From NCBI RefSeq assembly GCF_009724685.1, contig NZ_WMEF01000008.1, positions 124,001 through 188,000 of the forward strand: DNA of 64,000 nt, in the 5' to 3' direction. The position numbers and the translations under genes were made by a program. Of this stretch, positions 42,143-52,330 are shown piece by piece. This DNA is from Lysinibacillus cavernae. GTDB taxonomy: Bacteria > Bacillota > Bacilli > Bacillales_A > Planococcaceae. The notes under the pieces were generated by a model. It saw only the letters and a program-made list of their open reading frames with translations. It was not told the origin of the DNA and searched no databases. Position 1 is the stretch's first letter, and each line of letters opens with the position of its first letter.

Positions 42143-42628
42143 TTAGCTATAAAAGCTAGTTGGTATCTGGCCGATATGACGGCGATGATAAAGTAAAGGC
42201 TCTTTTTGAGCATTCGTAATGTCTACTACTTGCCCAATAAAAATGGTATGGTCACCAGCATCAATTTGCTGAACCGATTTACATTGTAAAATAGCTGCTG
42301 TATCATGTAAAATCGGTAGACCAAAAGATGAAGTCGACCACTGGGCTTGTGCAAAGCGGTCTGGGATTTTACTGGCAAAAAGTGTACATAAATGTTCTTG
42401 ATCGCTTGCTAAAATATTGACCGCGAATTTTGGCGAAGCCGTAAAATAAGGATGGAGCTGAGATTTTTTATCGAGTGACCATAAAATAAGGAGTGGGTCG
42501 ATAGAAACAGATGCAAAGGAATTGACGGTTAAGCCAATAGGATTTGTTTCATGACATGTAGTGACAACTGTTACACCTGTTGGGTAATTACCTAATGCTA
42601 ATTTAAAAGCAGCTACTTGATCTGTCAT
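42143..42628 (-). CDS. Flavin reductase domain protein
   Basis: A 161-residue FMN/FAD-binding reductase of the HpaC/RutF class. GNYPTGVTVVTT at the N-terminus, IGLTVNSFASVSIDPLLILWSLDKKS (flavin-binding core), FAVNILASDQEHL and DHTIFIGQVVDI are standard. Such enzymes feed reduced flavin to two-component monooxygenases; none is adjacent. The ATG follows AAGAGGTGATTTGA. It is divergent from the VOC gene. Confidence 0.88.
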   Translation of the reverse strand: MTDQVAAFKLALGNYPTGVTVVTTCHETNPIGLTVNSFASVSIDPLLILWSLDKKSQLHPYFTASPKFAVNILASDQEHLCTLFASKIPDRFAQAQWSTSSFGLPILHDTAAILQCKSVQQIDAGDHTIFIGQVVDITNAQKEPLLYHRRHIGQIPTSFYS

Positions 42629-42782
42629 TCAAATCACCTCTTCATTTTTATAAATTAGTTAATGGAGCTAGTAGGTAAAATGAACTTTTTTTCATATCCT
42701 AATAGTAACTCCTTTTCTTAAGTAAATTTTAAACTAAACAAACATACAGGTAAAGGTAATGGGGAAAGAAAGGGGAATGGCC

Positions 42783-43568
42783 ATGACTTTATATTTTGAT
42801 CATCTGGTTCATCAAGTGGAATCACCAGAAAATATAAAGGTTTTCTTTAATAAACGAAATGTCCATACAGTGAATGGTGGGCAGCACACGATGTGGGGGA
42901 CTTATAATACGTTAAGCTACTTTGGCTTAAGCTATATTGAACAAATTGCTATCTATGATCGTGATTTATTTGAGCAAGCGGCTCAATACCCTTTTTCCCT
43001 ACATTATACGTTTAAACGTGATCAAGAGCGCCATGGATTTTCACGAATTGCCTTGCGCACTAAAAAAATTGAGGAAGAGGGTCACCGTTTGCGCGCAATG
43101 GGCTTTGAGGTATATGGACCTGATGCTTGCAGTCGAACAAGACCAGATGGCACTGTTGTAGAATGGAAATTACTGCATTTTGGCAAGCCAGATCTTCCAA
43201 TTGATTTTCCATTTTTGATTGAATGGGCGGAGGAAGATGAAGTGCGCTTGACACAATTAAAGGATAGCGGTGCTATCAATGCAAAGCAGGCTATTAAAAT
43301 GGAATCTATTCAGTTTTATGTCAGGGATGCGCAAGCAACGGTTCAGCTGTGGCAAGAGGTATTGCAGCTGCCAGAGCCTGAGCAATATGAACAGTATATG
43401 TCCCTACAGCTACCGAATATGCGCTTAGACTTTTATGAGGAAGAGATTGCTGCAGCCATGACGCTTGGGCATGTAAAAGAAGGGCCGTTTGGCGTTACAC
43501 TAAATGATCCTCATCGAACAAGGGAAACACTAGTTTGTCCGGGCGCTTTTTATTGGATCAATCGATAA
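42783..43568 (+). CDS. VOC family protein, glyoxalase-like domain
   Basis: A 261-residue vicinal-oxygen-chelate-fold protein. The N-terminal half starts YFDHLVHQVESPENIKVFF and has HTMWGTYNTLSYFGLSYIEQIAIYD; the second half (IQFYVRDAQATVQLWQEVLQLPEPEQYE) repeats the fold, ending in the usual beta strands. This is the Glyoxalase_3-like layout. Activity unknown. The start is the ATG at 42783, seven bases behind AAAGGGG; an ATG six bases upstream is too close to it. Confidence 0.85.
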   Translation: MTLYFDHLVHQVESPENIKVFFNKRNVHTVNGGQHTMWGTYNTLSYFGLSYIEQIAIYDRDLFEQAAQYPFSLHYTFKRDQERHGFSRIALRTKKIEEEGHRLRAMGFEVYGPDACSRTRPDGTVVEWKLLHFGKPDLPIDFPFLIEWAEEDEVRLTQLKDSGAINAKQAIKMESIQFYVRDAQATVQLWQEVLQLPEPEQYEQYMSLQLPNMRLDFYEEEIAAAMTLGHVKEGPFGVTLNDPHRTRETLVCPGAFYWINR

Positions 43569-43573
43569 ACAGA

Positions 43574-43608
43574 AAAAAGGAGTTGTTCATTTACTGAACA
43601 GCTCCTTT
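43574..43608. terminator. Bidirectional terminator, VOC / csp
   Basis: AAAGGAGTTGTTCA/TGAACAGCTCCTTT (one wobble) with a 5-base loop, flanked by an A run that becomes a U tail for csp. Confidence 0.9.
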
Positions 43609-43612
43609 ATGC

Positions 43613-43813
43613 TTATAATTTCACAACATTTGATGCTTGGGGTCCACGATTGCCTTCCACAACATCAAATGAAACCTTTTGACCTTCTTCAAGTGTACGG
43701 AAGCCTTCCTCCTGGATGCCCGTAAAATGTACAAATACATCTTCTCCATCATCACATTCAATAAAGCCATACCCTTTTTCATTATTGAACCACTTTACGA
43801 TCCCCTGTTGCAT
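43613..43813 (-). CDS. csp: Cold-shock protein
   Basis: A 66-residue OB-fold single-strand nucleic acid-binding protein. RNP-1 (KGYGFI) is at residues 13-18 and RNP-2 (VFVHF) at 26-30, followed by [14 protein letters not shown] and GPQASNV. Length and motifs match CspA/B/C/D, and the paralogue cannot be named. The start is the ATG at 43811-43813, nine bases behind GGAGG; an earlier ATG two codons up is only three bases from it. A leader of about 90 bases precedes it. Confidence 0.95.
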   Translation of the reverse strand: MQQGIVKWFNNEKGYGFIECDDGEDVFVHFTGIQEEGFRTLEEGQKVSFDVVEGNRGPQASNVVKL

Positions 43814-43909
43814 AAGCATTCGCCTCCAATGCGCTTGAATGTAAAATAAAGTTAAATAAGTGTTGCTAGTAATGAGAAAAAAATGTGAAAAAATTGCATT
43901 TTCTCTTAG

Positions 43910-43938
43910 AACATACATGAATTGAACAAAGATGTCAA
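43910..43938 (-). promoter_or_regulatory. Sigma-A promoter of csp
   Basis: On the minus strand, TTGACA, a 17-base spacer and TATGTT, giving a long untranslated leader as is usual for cold-shock genes. Confidence 0.65.
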
Positions 43939-43991
43939 TTGATTGTCGAAATGCTTGTGTATCTGGCTTTCTTTTTTTTCACAATTAAGAC

Positions 43992-43997
43992 TATAAT
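43992..43997 (+). promoter_or_regulatory. -10 element upstream of fhs
   Basis: A perfect TATAAT 32 bases before the fhs start; the -35 (TTTCTT at 17 bases) is weak. Confidence 0.4.
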
Positions 43998-44029
43998 GGA
44001 AATGAACAACATAGAAAGTAGGATGCCAA

Positions 44030-45709
44030 ATGACAACGAAAAATCAACCATTAACAGATTTAGAAATCGCTAGTCAAGCAGTGATCAAACCTATTACGGA
44101 AATTGCCAATGCTGCGGGTATTCCAGAGGATGCTCTTGAGCAGTATGGACGTTACAAAGCAAAGATTGACCCATTAAAAATTACAGCGCAGGGCGAGGAT
44201 GCAAAGGTCGTGTTAGTTTCCGCAATTAGTCCAACTCCAGCAGGAGAAGGGAAGTCGACGGTTACTGTAGGACTTGCTGATGCCCTTCACCAATTAAATA
44301 AGAAAGTGATGGTCGCTTTACGTGAACCATCGTTAGGTCCAGTTATGGGCGTAAAAGGTGGCGCTACTGGCGGAGGCTACGCACAAGTTGTACCGATGGA
44401 GGATATTAATTTACATTTCACTGGTGATCTTCATGCGATTACAACAGCCAACAACGCTTTATCAGCTTTTATTGATAATCATATCCATCAGGGAAATGTG
44501 TTAAACATTGATCCACGACGTATTATTTGGAAGCGTGTGTTGGACATTAACGACCGTGCGCTTCGTAAAGTAGTCGTGGGTTTAGGTGGTCCTGTACAAG
44601 GCATGCCACGTGAGGACGGCTTTGATATTACAGTTGCCTCCGAAATTATGGCAGTGTTCTGTTTAGCAACAAGTATAGAGGATTTACGCGAACGTATTGC
44701 TAGCATCGTCATTGGCTATACATTTGAGCGTGAGCCTGTTTTTGTGCGTGATTTACAAGTAGAGGGTGCTTTAACATTATTATTGAAGGATGCCTTTAAG
44801 CCAAACTTAGTACAAACATTAGAAGGAACACCTGCCATTATACATGGTGGTCCATTTGCCAATATTGCACACGGCTGTAATTCGATTATGGCGACACAAA
44901 CAGCTCGTAAGCTAGCGGACATCGTGGTAACAGAAGCGGGCTTCGGCTCTGATTTAGGTGCTGAAAAATTCATGAATATTAAAGCACGTAAAGCAGGCTT
45001 TAAACCAAGTGCTGTCGTGATCGTAGCAACGATTCGTGCCTTAAAAATGCATGGTGGTGTACCAAAAACAGCACTTGTCGGCGAAAATGTGGAAGCACTT
45101 CTACAAGGAATTGCAAACTTAGCTAAACATGTCGATACAGTTCGTACATTTGGCGTTGAACCGATTATTGCGTTAAATCGTTTTATTACAGACACAGAGG
45201 CAGAGTTAGAAGCAGTGCTGAACTGGTGTCAAGAAAATCATGTTCGTATTGCCCGCACAAATGTCTGGGAAGAGGGCGGTAAAGGTGGTCTAGCCTTAGC
45301 TGAACAAGTACTAGCCGTGTTAGAAGAAGAAAACAACTTCTCTCCTTTATACGATGTAACAGAGTCCATTGAAGAAAAAGTGCGTACAATCGTGCAAAAG
45401 GTATATGGCGGGAAAGATGTACAATTTACAGACCAAGCAAAAAAACAAATTGCCCAGATCGAAAAATTTGGCTGGGATACTCTGCCAATTTGTATGGCAA
45501 AAACGCAATATTCTTTATCCGATCAACCAAGTTTACTAGGTCGTCCAGAAGGATTCACGGTAACAATTCGTGAAGTGATTCCAAAGCTAGGCGCTGGTTT
45601 CTTAGTTTGTCTAACAGGCGATATCATGACAATGCCAGGACTGCCAAAAACGCCAGCTGCCTTACGCATGAATGTTGATAATGACGGACATGCGGTAGGA
45701 TTGTTCTAA
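44030..45709 (+). CDS. fhs: Formate-tetrahydrofolate ligase
   Basis: ATP-dependent formation of 10-formyl-tetrahydrofolate. 559 residues, the usual length. P-loop [16 protein letters not shown] near residue 60; [33 protein letters not shown] is the FTHFS signature; [20 protein letters not shown] and [32 protein letters not shown] are also diagnostic. ATG behind AAAGTAGGATGCCAA. Monocistronic, divergent from csp, ended by a strong hairpin. Confidence 0.96.
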   Translation: MTTKNQPLTDLEIASQAVIKPITEIANAAGIPEDALEQYGRYKAKIDPLKITAQGEDAKVVLVSAISPTPAGEGKSTVTVGLADALHQLNKKVMVALREPSLGPVMGVKGGATGGGYAQVVPMEDINLHFTGDLHAITTANNALSAFIDNHIHQGNVLNIDPRRIIWKRVLDINDRALRKVVVGLGGPVQGMPREDGFDITVASEIMAVFCLATSIEDLRERIASIVIGYTFEREPVFVRDLQVEGALTLLLKDAFKPNLVQTLEGTPAIIHGGPFANIAHGCNSIMATQTARKLADIVVTEAGFGSDLGAEKFMNIKARKAGFKPSAVVIVATIRALKMHGGVPKTALVGENVEALLQGIANLAKHVDTVRTFGVEPIIALNRFITDTEAELEAVLNWCQENHVRIARTNVWEEGGKGGLALAEQVLAVLEEENNFSPLYDVTESIEEKVRTIVQKVYGGKDVQFTDQAKKQIAQIEKFGWDTLPICMAKTQYSLSDQPSLLGRPEGFTVTIREVIPKLGAGFLVCLTGDIMTMPGLPKTPAALRMNVDNDGHAVGLF

Positions 45710-45720
45710 AATCATGTTTG

Positions 45721-45756
45721 AAAAGCTGCCCAATGAAGTTGGGGCAGCTTTTTTTA
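45721..45756 (+). terminator. Terminator of fhs
   Basis: AAAAGCTGCCCAA pairs with TTGGGGCAGCTTTT (one bulged G), followed by a T run. Confidence 0.9.
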
Positions 45757-46146
45757 ATTCATTATAGGATTTCACGATTTCATAGATGCTGATTAAAAGC
45801 TTCTTCTGATTGCTTCAACTCCTGAATAATTTGATCTTCATGCAATGGCGTAAGACAAAATCAAAATCTCCTGTTATAAAGCATTAAACCGTTGAATCCA
45901 TGTTAAATTTTAGTTAATTCCATCTACAAACAGATGAGTAAATATTCATAAAAATTATTTTTTTCAAAAATTTAAGGTTCTAGTGATAAAACTAGGATCT
46001 TTTTTGTGTTGTAAAAAAATCACGAGAAGTTTCCTTATATAAATGTGTATGGTATTTTTTATAAATTATTATCTGATATTGGAAAGAAAAAGCGGATAAT
46101 TACAACGGAAACCAATTGTCAAATGAATTTTTATTTAAAAAATACA
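45757..46146. other. Intergenic region before the hydantoinase operon
   Basis: No intact gene. On the minus strand, codons ending at 45780 read as a 22-residue protein-like tail (LTPLHEDQIIQELKQSEEAF...), closed upstream by a stop; this may be a degraded gene end. A separate hairpin with a T6 tail lies at 45976-46005. The rest is AT-rich. Confidence 0.4.
45976..46005 (+). terminator. Isolated terminator-like hairpin
   Basis: GGTTCTAGT/ACTAGGATC (9 bp with wobbles) plus T6, with no gene directly upstream on this strand. It insulates the hydantoinase operon or belongs to a longer leader. Confidence 0.6.
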
Positions 46147-46175
46147 TTGAATTTTCTTTTTCTTTTAAATATAAT
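46147..46175 (+). promoter_or_regulatory. Promoter of the hydantoinase operon
   Basis: TTGAAT, a 17-base spacer and TATAAT, 58 bases upstream of the TTG start at 46234. Confidence 0.7.
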
Positions 46176-46233
46176 TTACTTAATTCTAATTCGGAACACT
46201 GTACCGATAATAGGAACACGGAGGGATGAAGTC

Positions 46234-48270
46234 TTGAAAATCGCAACAGATATTGGCGGTACTTTTACCGACCTAGTTTTCACAGATGAAAAAGGAAATC
46301 TTCATTTTGATAAAGGACATACAACACCAGGTCATTTTGAGGACGGCATATTAAACGTATTAGGACGACATGTAACGGAAGAGTCTTTCATTGAATCATT
46401 TATTCATGGTTCAACTGTAATTATCAATACATTAACGGAAAGAAAAGGGGGCGTAGTTGGGTTAATTACAACAAAAGGTTTCCGTGACGTTTTAGAAATT
46501 GCTCGTGGTAATCGACCAGACTTATATAATTTTAAATATAAAAAACCAGAACCGTTTGTAGAGCGTTACTTAAGACAGGAAATCGATGAGCGAATCGATT
46601 TTAAAGGAAATATTATGAAAGCGCTTAATACCGAGGAAGTCAATGATATCGTTCGTAAATTTAAGGAATTGGGTGTTGAGGCAATTGCCATTTCATTGAT
46701 TCACGGCTATAAAAATCCAATTCATGAACAACAGCTAAAAGAAGAAATTTTAAAAATTTGGCCTGAGGTGTATATCACACTTTCAAGCGAAACGATTAAA
46801 GAATATCGTGAGTACGAAAGAACGAATACAACTGTTCTTAATTCCTATGTAAAGCCGATTGCTCACGCGTATTTGAAAAGCTTAAAAGAAAAATTAAGCA
46901 CAATTGGTATTACAGATCATTTAAAAATTATGCAATCGAATGGTGGCACAACAAGCTTTGATAAAGCAATGGAGCTACCAATCAATCTTGTGGAATCTGG
47001 TCCTGTAGCGGGGATGTTTGGGGCAGCAAAATTAGGACAGCTTCTTCATGAATCCAACATTATTGCTTTCGATGTTGGTGGAACAACGGCAAAATGTTCT
47101 CTTATTACAGATGGCAAGGTAAATGTCACAACAGATTACTATATTGAAAGAAATGAAAAATTTGCTGGTTATCCAATTAAAACACCCGTTGTTGATATTG
47201 TAGAAATCGGCAATGGTGGTGGCTCCATCGCACGTGTCGATCAATTTGGCTCGTTAAAGGTAGGTCCAGATTCTGCTGGTGCAAAGCCAGGACCTGTCGC
47301 ATATGGCTTAGGTAATACACAGCCGACAATTACGGATGCGAATGTGTATTTAGGAAGACTATCATTAGAAAACTTTGATAACCCAGTATCTATTGACAAA
47401 GTGGAGGAGGCCCTTGTTGAAGCGATTGCAAAACCGTTTAATGTATCGGCAGAGGAAGCGGCACAAGGTATTCTAGATATTGCGAACTCAAATATGTTAA
47501 ATGCATTGAAGCTCATTTCGATTCGTAAAGGCTATGATCCAGAAGATTTTACAATGGTAGCCTTTGGGGGCGGTGGCCCGCTACATGCCATTAACTTAGC
47601 TGAAGAATTAGGTATGAAAAAAGTCATTATTCCATATGGTTCGTCCGTCTTTTCTGCATTAGGAATGATGATGACAGAATACCGACAAGATTATATTCAA
47701 ACGAGTTTAATGGACTTTGACAAGAATCATCTTGCAGCGATTCAAGCAAATATTGATGAAGCGATTGCGAATGCCTATGCGGATGCACCTTTGTCGCAGG
47801 ATCATTATTATTTTGAGATTAATTATGATTTGCGTTACAAAGGCCAAGAGCACGCAGTTAAATTGAATGCGTCGACTAGTACACTTCATGAGGAAGGGTT
47901 ACTTGAATTAGCTGGGGCTTTCCATATTAAACATAAACAAGAGTTTTCATTTGATTTACCAGCTACGCCAATTGAATTAGTAAACTTACATCTTACAATC
48001 TATGGGAAAGATGAAGCCGTTCAATTTAAAGAACTAGACTTCTCTCATATCGACGATTCGACTTGTATCAAAACAAAACGCAATTTATACGTAAAAGGAA
48101 CAGGTTGGGTAGAGGTCAATGTCTATGATCAACAAAAACTAGTACCTGGATATGTTATTGCAGGTCCTGCCATTGTGGAAAATCCAACATCTACGGTCGT
48201 GATCAATAATAAGCAATCTATAGAAATAGATAAATATGGAAATTTGATTGTAGAGATGGAGGGGAAATAA
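46234..48270 (+). CDS. hyuA: Hydantoinase/oxoprolinase subunit A
   Basis: The HyuA-type ATP-dependent subunit, 678 residues. The N-terminal Hydant_A_N domain starts IATDIGGTFTDLVF (ATPase phosphate loop); HGSTVIINTLTERKGG follows; the second ATPase motif FDVGGTTAKCSLI and GNGGGSIARVD lie in the central Hydantoinase_A domain; VAFGGGGPLHA and the C-terminal beta-rich domain complete it. The start is TTG at 46234, nine bases behind GGAGG; the upstream frame is AT-rich and unlike protein. First gene of a five-gene operon. The substrate class is 5-oxoproline, (N-methyl)hydantoin or a similar ring. Confidence 0.92.
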   Translation: MKIATDIGGTFTDLVFTDEKGNLHFDKGHTTPGHFEDGILNVLGRHVTEESFIESFIHGSTVIINTLTERKGGVVGLITTKGFRDVLEIARGNRPDLYNFKYKKPEPFVERYLRQEIDERIDFKGNIMKALNTEEVNDIVRKFKELGVEAIAISLIHGYKNPIHEQQLKEEILKIWPEVYITLSSETIKEYREYERTNTTVLNSYVKPIAHAYLKSLKEKLSTIGITDHLKIMQSNGGTTSFDKAMELPINLVESGPVAGMFGAAKLGQLLHESNIIAFDVGGTTAKCSLITDGKVNVTTDYYIERNEKFAGYPIKTPVVDIVEIGNGGGSIARVDQFGSLKVGPDSAGAKPGPVAYGLGNTQPTITDANVYLGRLSLENFDNPVSIDKVEEALVEAIAKPFNVSAEEAAQGILDIANSNMLNALKLISIRKGYDPEDFTMVAFGGGGPLHAINLAEELGMKKVIIPYGSSVFSALGMMMTEYRQDYIQTSLMDFDKNHLAAIQANIDEAIANAYADAPLSQDHYYFEINYDLRYKGQEHAVKLNASTSTLHEEGLLELAGAFHIKHKQEFSFDLPATPIELVNLHLTIYGKDEAVQFKELDFSHIDDSTCIKTKRNLYVKGTGWVEVNVYDQQKLVPGYVIAGPAIVENPTSTVVINNKQSIEIDKYGNLIVEMEGK

Positions 48271-48273
48271 AAC

Positions 48274-49953
48274 ATGAAAAAAGATGTTTTTGCAGTAGAG
48301 ATTATTCAAGATTCATTGTTAGCTATAGGGGACGAAATGTTTGTTGCCCTAGCCCGTTCATCTATGAGTCCAGTTATCTATGAGGTATTAGACTATGCTT
48401 GTGGTTTAACAGATGCAAACGGTAATTTAATTAGCCAAGGAAATGGTGTGACAAGCTTTATTGGGATGTTGAGCCCAATGGTACAGCGTGTTATTGAAAA
48501 GTTCGATAATGGGAAAAAATTACACGAAGGTGATGTCATTATTATTAATGATCCATATGTGGGCGGCGGATCGCATCTATCAGATGTGGGCTTAGTCCTA
48601 CCTATTTTCTATAATGGTGAAATTATTGCTTACTCTGCCAATAAAGCTCACTGGACAGAAGTAGGGGGCATGGACCCAGGTTCATTCACAAGTAATTCCA
48701 ATGAAATCTATCAGGAAGGTTTACAGCTACCGGGTGTCAAACTTTATCATAAAGGCGAGTTAAACGAAGCTATCTATGAAATTATCTCGACGAATGTTCG
48801 TTTACCAGAGCTATCGATCGGCGATATGTTTGCACAAGTAGCAGCCTTAAAAACAGGTGAAAAACGAATCACTGAACTTTGTCAGAAGTTCGGTGCTGAA
48901 TCGGTGAAACTGTCCATTCAAAAATTATTGGACAAAGGTGAAAAAATTGTAGAGCTTGAGCTTCAACAGTTACCAAAAGGTGAATTTTATGCGGAGGACT
49001 TTATTGAAGGCGATCCATTAAAAGGTGGACCTTATCCGATTAAAGTGAAAGTTACGATTAGTGATGAAGAATTTAAATGTGACTTTAGAGGCTCGCATCC
49101 AGCTGTGAATGTGCCAATGAACTGTTCACAATTTGGTTTAATGGCAAGTGTGCGCGTAATGTTCTTAGCCCTTCTTGGCGATATTGATGTGATCAACGAA
49201 GGTGTCTTTAAACGTTTAACGATTATCACGGATGAAAACTCTATTGTTTCAGCTAAACGTCCACATCCTGTGTCTATGAACTTTGAGGCACGTATTGGGG
49301 CAGCGGATTTAATTTGGAAAGCTCTTGCACCACATTTACCAGAACGATTATCGGCAGGGCATTTGCAGTCTGTTTGTACGTTTATCCTGACAGGTAAAAA
49401 TCCTGAAAATGATGAGTCGTTCCTAATTGTTGAACCATCTGTTGGTGGTTGGGGAGCAGCGAATGATGAGGATGGTCAAAGTGGGCAATACTGTATGGGA
49501 GACGGTGAAACGTATAACCTTCCTGTTGAGATTGCAGAAACAAAATATGGTATCCAAATTGACGAATATAGCTTAAACTGTGACGGTGCTGGTGCAGGTC
49601 AATATAGAGGTGGCATAGGTGTACGTCGCGTCTATACAGTCAATAACGATGGTCAAAAGGTTTCTGTTAACTTAGGTAGACATCAATTTGCTCCATTCGG
49701 TTTAAATGGAGGAGGAGCAGGCTCTCATAACTATTTAATCATTCATAAAAATGATGGAACAAAGATTGGGCCAGTTGGAGTATTAGCCAATTATGAATTA
49801 CAAAAAGGTGACCGCATTGAGCTTGTCACAGCAACGGGCGGCGGTTATGGTAATCCACTTGAAAGAGGCACAGAGGCAATTGAGCATGACCTGTTAAATG
49901 AATATATTTCTGTAGAAGTAGCGAAAAAGCAATACGGGTATCAAAACGCATAA
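48274..49953 (+). CDS. hyuB: Hydantoinase/oxoprolinase subunit B
   Basis: The partner subunit, 559 residues, starting three bases after hyuA. Typical family blocks: the N-terminal AVEIIQDSLLAIGDEMFVALARSSMSPVIYE, GVTSFIGMLSPM, EGDVIIINDPYVGGGSHLSDVGLVLPIF, KAHWTEVGGMDPGS, and the C-terminal GAGQYRGGIGVRRVY and ATGGGYGNPLERG. With HyuA it forms the heteromeric ATP-dependent ring-opening amidohydrolase. GGAGGGG inside the end of hyuA serves as ribosome site. Confidence 0.93.
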   Translation: MKKDVFAVEIIQDSLLAIGDEMFVALARSSMSPVIYEVLDYACGLTDANGNLISQGNGVTSFIGMLSPMVQRVIEKFDNGKKLHEGDVIIINDPYVGGGSHLSDVGLVLPIFYNGEIIAYSANKAHWTEVGGMDPGSFTSNSNEIYQEGLQLPGVKLYHKGELNEAIYEIISTNVRLPELSIGDMFAQVAALKTGEKRITELCQKFGAESVKLSIQKLLDKGEKIVELELQQLPKGEFYAEDFIEGDPLKGGPYPIKVKVTISDEEFKCDFRGSHPAVNVPMNCSQFGLMASVRVMFLALLGDIDVINEGVFKRLTIITDENSIVSAKRPHPVSMNFEARIGAADLIWKALAPHLPERLSAGHLQSVCTFILTGKNPENDESFLIVEPSVGGWGAANDEDGQSGQYCMGDGETYNLPVEIAETKYGIQIDEYSLNCDGAGAGQYRGGIGVRRVYTVNNDGQKVSVNLGRHQFAPFGLNGGGAGSHNYLIIHKNDGTKIGPVGVLANYELQKGDRIELVTATGGGYGNPLERGTEAIEHDLLNEYISVEVAKKQYGYQNA

Positions 49954-49964
49954 GGGAGAAATAA

Positions 49965-50717
49965 ATGACTGTCAAGACATTAAAAAACTCATTGGATATA
50001 CTAGAATGTTTTGCAACGACAGAAAATGCATTAGGTGTCCGTGAAATTTCACGCATGATGAAACTGCCGACAAGCGTCGTGCAAAGAGCCATTAATACAT
50101 TTACAGAAGCGGGTTATTTAATACAAGATGAAAGTACAAAAAAATATAAATTAGGTTATAAAATGTACCTTTTTTATGATGTACTATCAAATTCAAAGGA
50201 CCCACACTCGACCATTTATGAATTGATGCAAAATCTTGCCAGTGAAATCAATGAATCAGTATTTCTTACTTATATGGACAATGAATACGGTGTCACAACG
50301 AAAATAGCCGAAAGCAATAAAAATGTAAAGTATGCGGTGTCTTTAGGAACGAAGACACCCCTTTACATCGGTGCTTCCTGTAAAGTGATGTTTGCCTACT
50401 TAGAGAAGGACACGCAGCTTGAATTATTAGCCTTTTTTCATGACAAACAATCGAAAGAAGAGCATATTACACTGCTTTCGTCATTAAAGGAAGAGCTGCA
50501 ACAAATCCGCCAAAACAAATGGTGTGTAACGGTTGGAGAGTATAATGAACATGCTTTTGGCATCAGTGTACCGCTATTTAACTATAAGAAAGAGATTATC
50601 GCATCTCTTACAATTTCTGGATTAGTATACGATATCGATGAGCAAAGGGAGAAATACATGCTTGAACAGTTAGTGAAAGTAGCTCATCAGATACAATCAC
50701 ACATTTCAAAACTATAA
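49965..50717 (+). CDS. IclR family transcriptional regulator
   Basis: A 250-residue IclR regulator. Winged helix NSLDILECFATTENALGVREISRMMKLPTSVVQRAINTF at residues 7-45, then the GAF-like effector domain (INESVFLTYMDNEYGVTTKIAESN; YIGASCKVMFAY). Coded inside the catabolic operon between hyuB and the transporter with short spacers, so it probably senses a substrate or product and controls the operon itself. Confidence 0.91.
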   Translation: MTVKTLKNSLDILECFATTENALGVREISRMMKLPTSVVQRAINTFTEAGYLIQDESTKKYKLGYKMYLFYDVLSNSKDPHSTIYELMQNLASEINESVFLTYMDNEYGVTTKIAESNKNVKYAVSLGTKTPLYIGASCKVMFAYLEKDTQLELLAFFHDKQSKEEHITLLSSLKEELQQIRQNKWCVTVGEYNEHAFGISVPLFNYKKEIIASLTISGLVYDIDEQREKYMLEQLVKVAHQIQSHISKL

Positions 50718-50739
50718 CAGCAATAGGGGAGCTGACATT

Positions 50740-52314
50740 ATGAATAATAAAGTATTACATCCACGGGCTTTAGAGCCTGTAACTCTACTAATGATCGTCT
50801 TAACATCTGTCGTAGGGGCAATTATTGGGATACAGCTGATTACGACTTTAGGGATTTCTGCGAATACATCAATCGTTGGGGCGATTTTTGCGATGATTCT
50901 AGGACGAATTCCTATCGGCAAACTCATTGCGTTCAAATCAGTGCATAGACAAAATATTATCCAAACGGCCATTTCATCGGCCACATTTAGTGCAGCAAGT
51001 AGCTTAATGTTGCCAATTGGTATTCCATATGTTTTAGGCTATGAAAATTTAGTATTACCGTTATTTATCGGTGTTATTTTAGCGATGTTTGTTGATGCTT
51101 TATTATTATATAAATTTTTTGATACAAAGATTTTCCCAGCAGCAGGTACTTGGCCTCCAGGGATTGCGACAGCTGAAGCTATTAAAGCTGGCGATAAAGG
51201 TGGCAAGAATGCCAAAGTATTAATTGGTGGTGTGTTAATCGGTATCGTGGGAGCTGTTCTTAAAATTCCAATGTCAGCTTTTGGGGTAGCATTTATTGGT
51301 AATATTTGGGCTCTTTCTATGTTTGGAGTTGGTCTTTTATTAAGAGGCTATTCTGTTCAATTATTTAATGTCGATTTAAATGCCTATTATATTCCACATG
51401 GTGTCATGATTGGTGCTGGAATTGTGGCTCTATTCCAAGTGGCGTTTACATTATTGAACAAACGCTCAGCGAAAAAGTCAGAAGAGTTGAGCTATTCAAA
51501 AGATGCTAAAGAAATTCGTCAAGGTTTTGGTGTAGGGTTTATTGCTTATTTAGTCATTGCTTTATTAATCGCAATTTTAGGCGGTATTATCACACATATG
51601 TCTTTCGGTATGTTAATAGGATTCATTATCTTCGCAACAATTGCAGCATTTGTCCATGAGCTGATTGTTGGTATTGCCGCGATGCATGCAGGTTGGTTTC
51701 CAGCATTTGCAGTGGCGTTTATTACACTGATTGTTGGTATCTTAATCGGTTTCCCAGCACCAGCTCTTGCCTTACTGGCAGGTTATAGTGCAGCTACAGG
51801 GGTAGCATTTGCGGATATGGGCTATGATTTGAAAACAGGTTTTATTTTACGAGGAAATGGTAGTGATCCAGCTTTAGAGAAAGAAGGACGCAAACAGCAA
51901 ATGATTGCTGGTATGTTAGCCTTCTCGATTTCAGCAATTGTTGTTTTACTTTCCTACAAATCTTATTTTGCACAAGATTTAGTAGCACCTGTTAACCATG
52001 TGTATGCAGCGACGATCCAATCGGGTGTTACGGGCGACGTAGCGAAACAATTAATGATTTGGGCAATTCCTGGGGCATTAATCCAATTAATCGGTGGTTC
52101 AAAACGACAAATGGGTATTCTTTTTGCTACAGGTTTACTTCTTATCAACCCTATCGCTGGTTGGGCAGTATTAGCAGGTATCTTACTTCGTGTTATTTTT
52201 ACGTATGTGACGAAAGGTAAGAGAGAATCTGAAATGACAGTCTTTGCAGCAGGTGTCATTGCTGGGGACGCTTTATATAGCTTCTTCTCTTCTATTCTTA
52301 AAATAGGGAAATAG
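50740..52314 (+). CDS. OPT family transporter
   Basis: A 524-residue integral membrane protein with about 14 hydrophobic helices and the oligopeptide-transporter (OPT) marks, including the FPAAGTWPPGIATAEAIKAGDK region and MLPIGIPYVLGYENLVLPLF. It is shorter than yeast OPTs, like bacterial members. In this operon it most likely brings in the substrate of HyuAB, perhaps a cyclic or peptide-like compound. ATG behind AGGGGAGCTG. Confidence 0.87.
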   Translation: MNNKVLHPRALEPVTLLMIVLTSVVGAIIGIQLITTLGISANTSIVGAIFAMILGRIPIGKLIAFKSVHRQNIIQTAISSATFSAASSLMLPIGIPYVLGYENLVLPLFIGVILAMFVDALLLYKFFDTKIFPAAGTWPPGIATAEAIKAGDKGGKNAKVLIGGVLIGIVGAVLKIPMSAFGVAFIGNIWALSMFGVGLLLRGYSVQLFNVDLNAYYIPHGVMIGAGIVALFQVAFTLLNKRSAKKSEELSYSKDAKEIRQGFGVGFIAYLVIALLIAILGGIITHMSFGMLIGFIIFATIAAFVHELIVGIAAMHAGWFPAFAVAFITLIVGILIGFPAPALALLAGYSAATGVAFADMGYDLKTGFILRGNGSDPALEKEGRKQQMIAGMLAFSISAIVVLLSYKSYFAQDLVAPVNHVYAATIQSGVTGDVAKQLMIWAIPGALIQLIGGSKRQMGILFATGLLLINPIAGWAVLAGILLRVIFTYVTKGKRESEMTVFAAGVIAGDALYSFFSSILKIGK

Positions 52315-52330
52315 AAAGGAGTAATGGATG

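Noticed and set aside
44716-45195. 159-codon frame antisense to fhs
   Set aside because: A shadow of a well-conserved gene; serine- and threonine-rich nonsense with no ribosome site.
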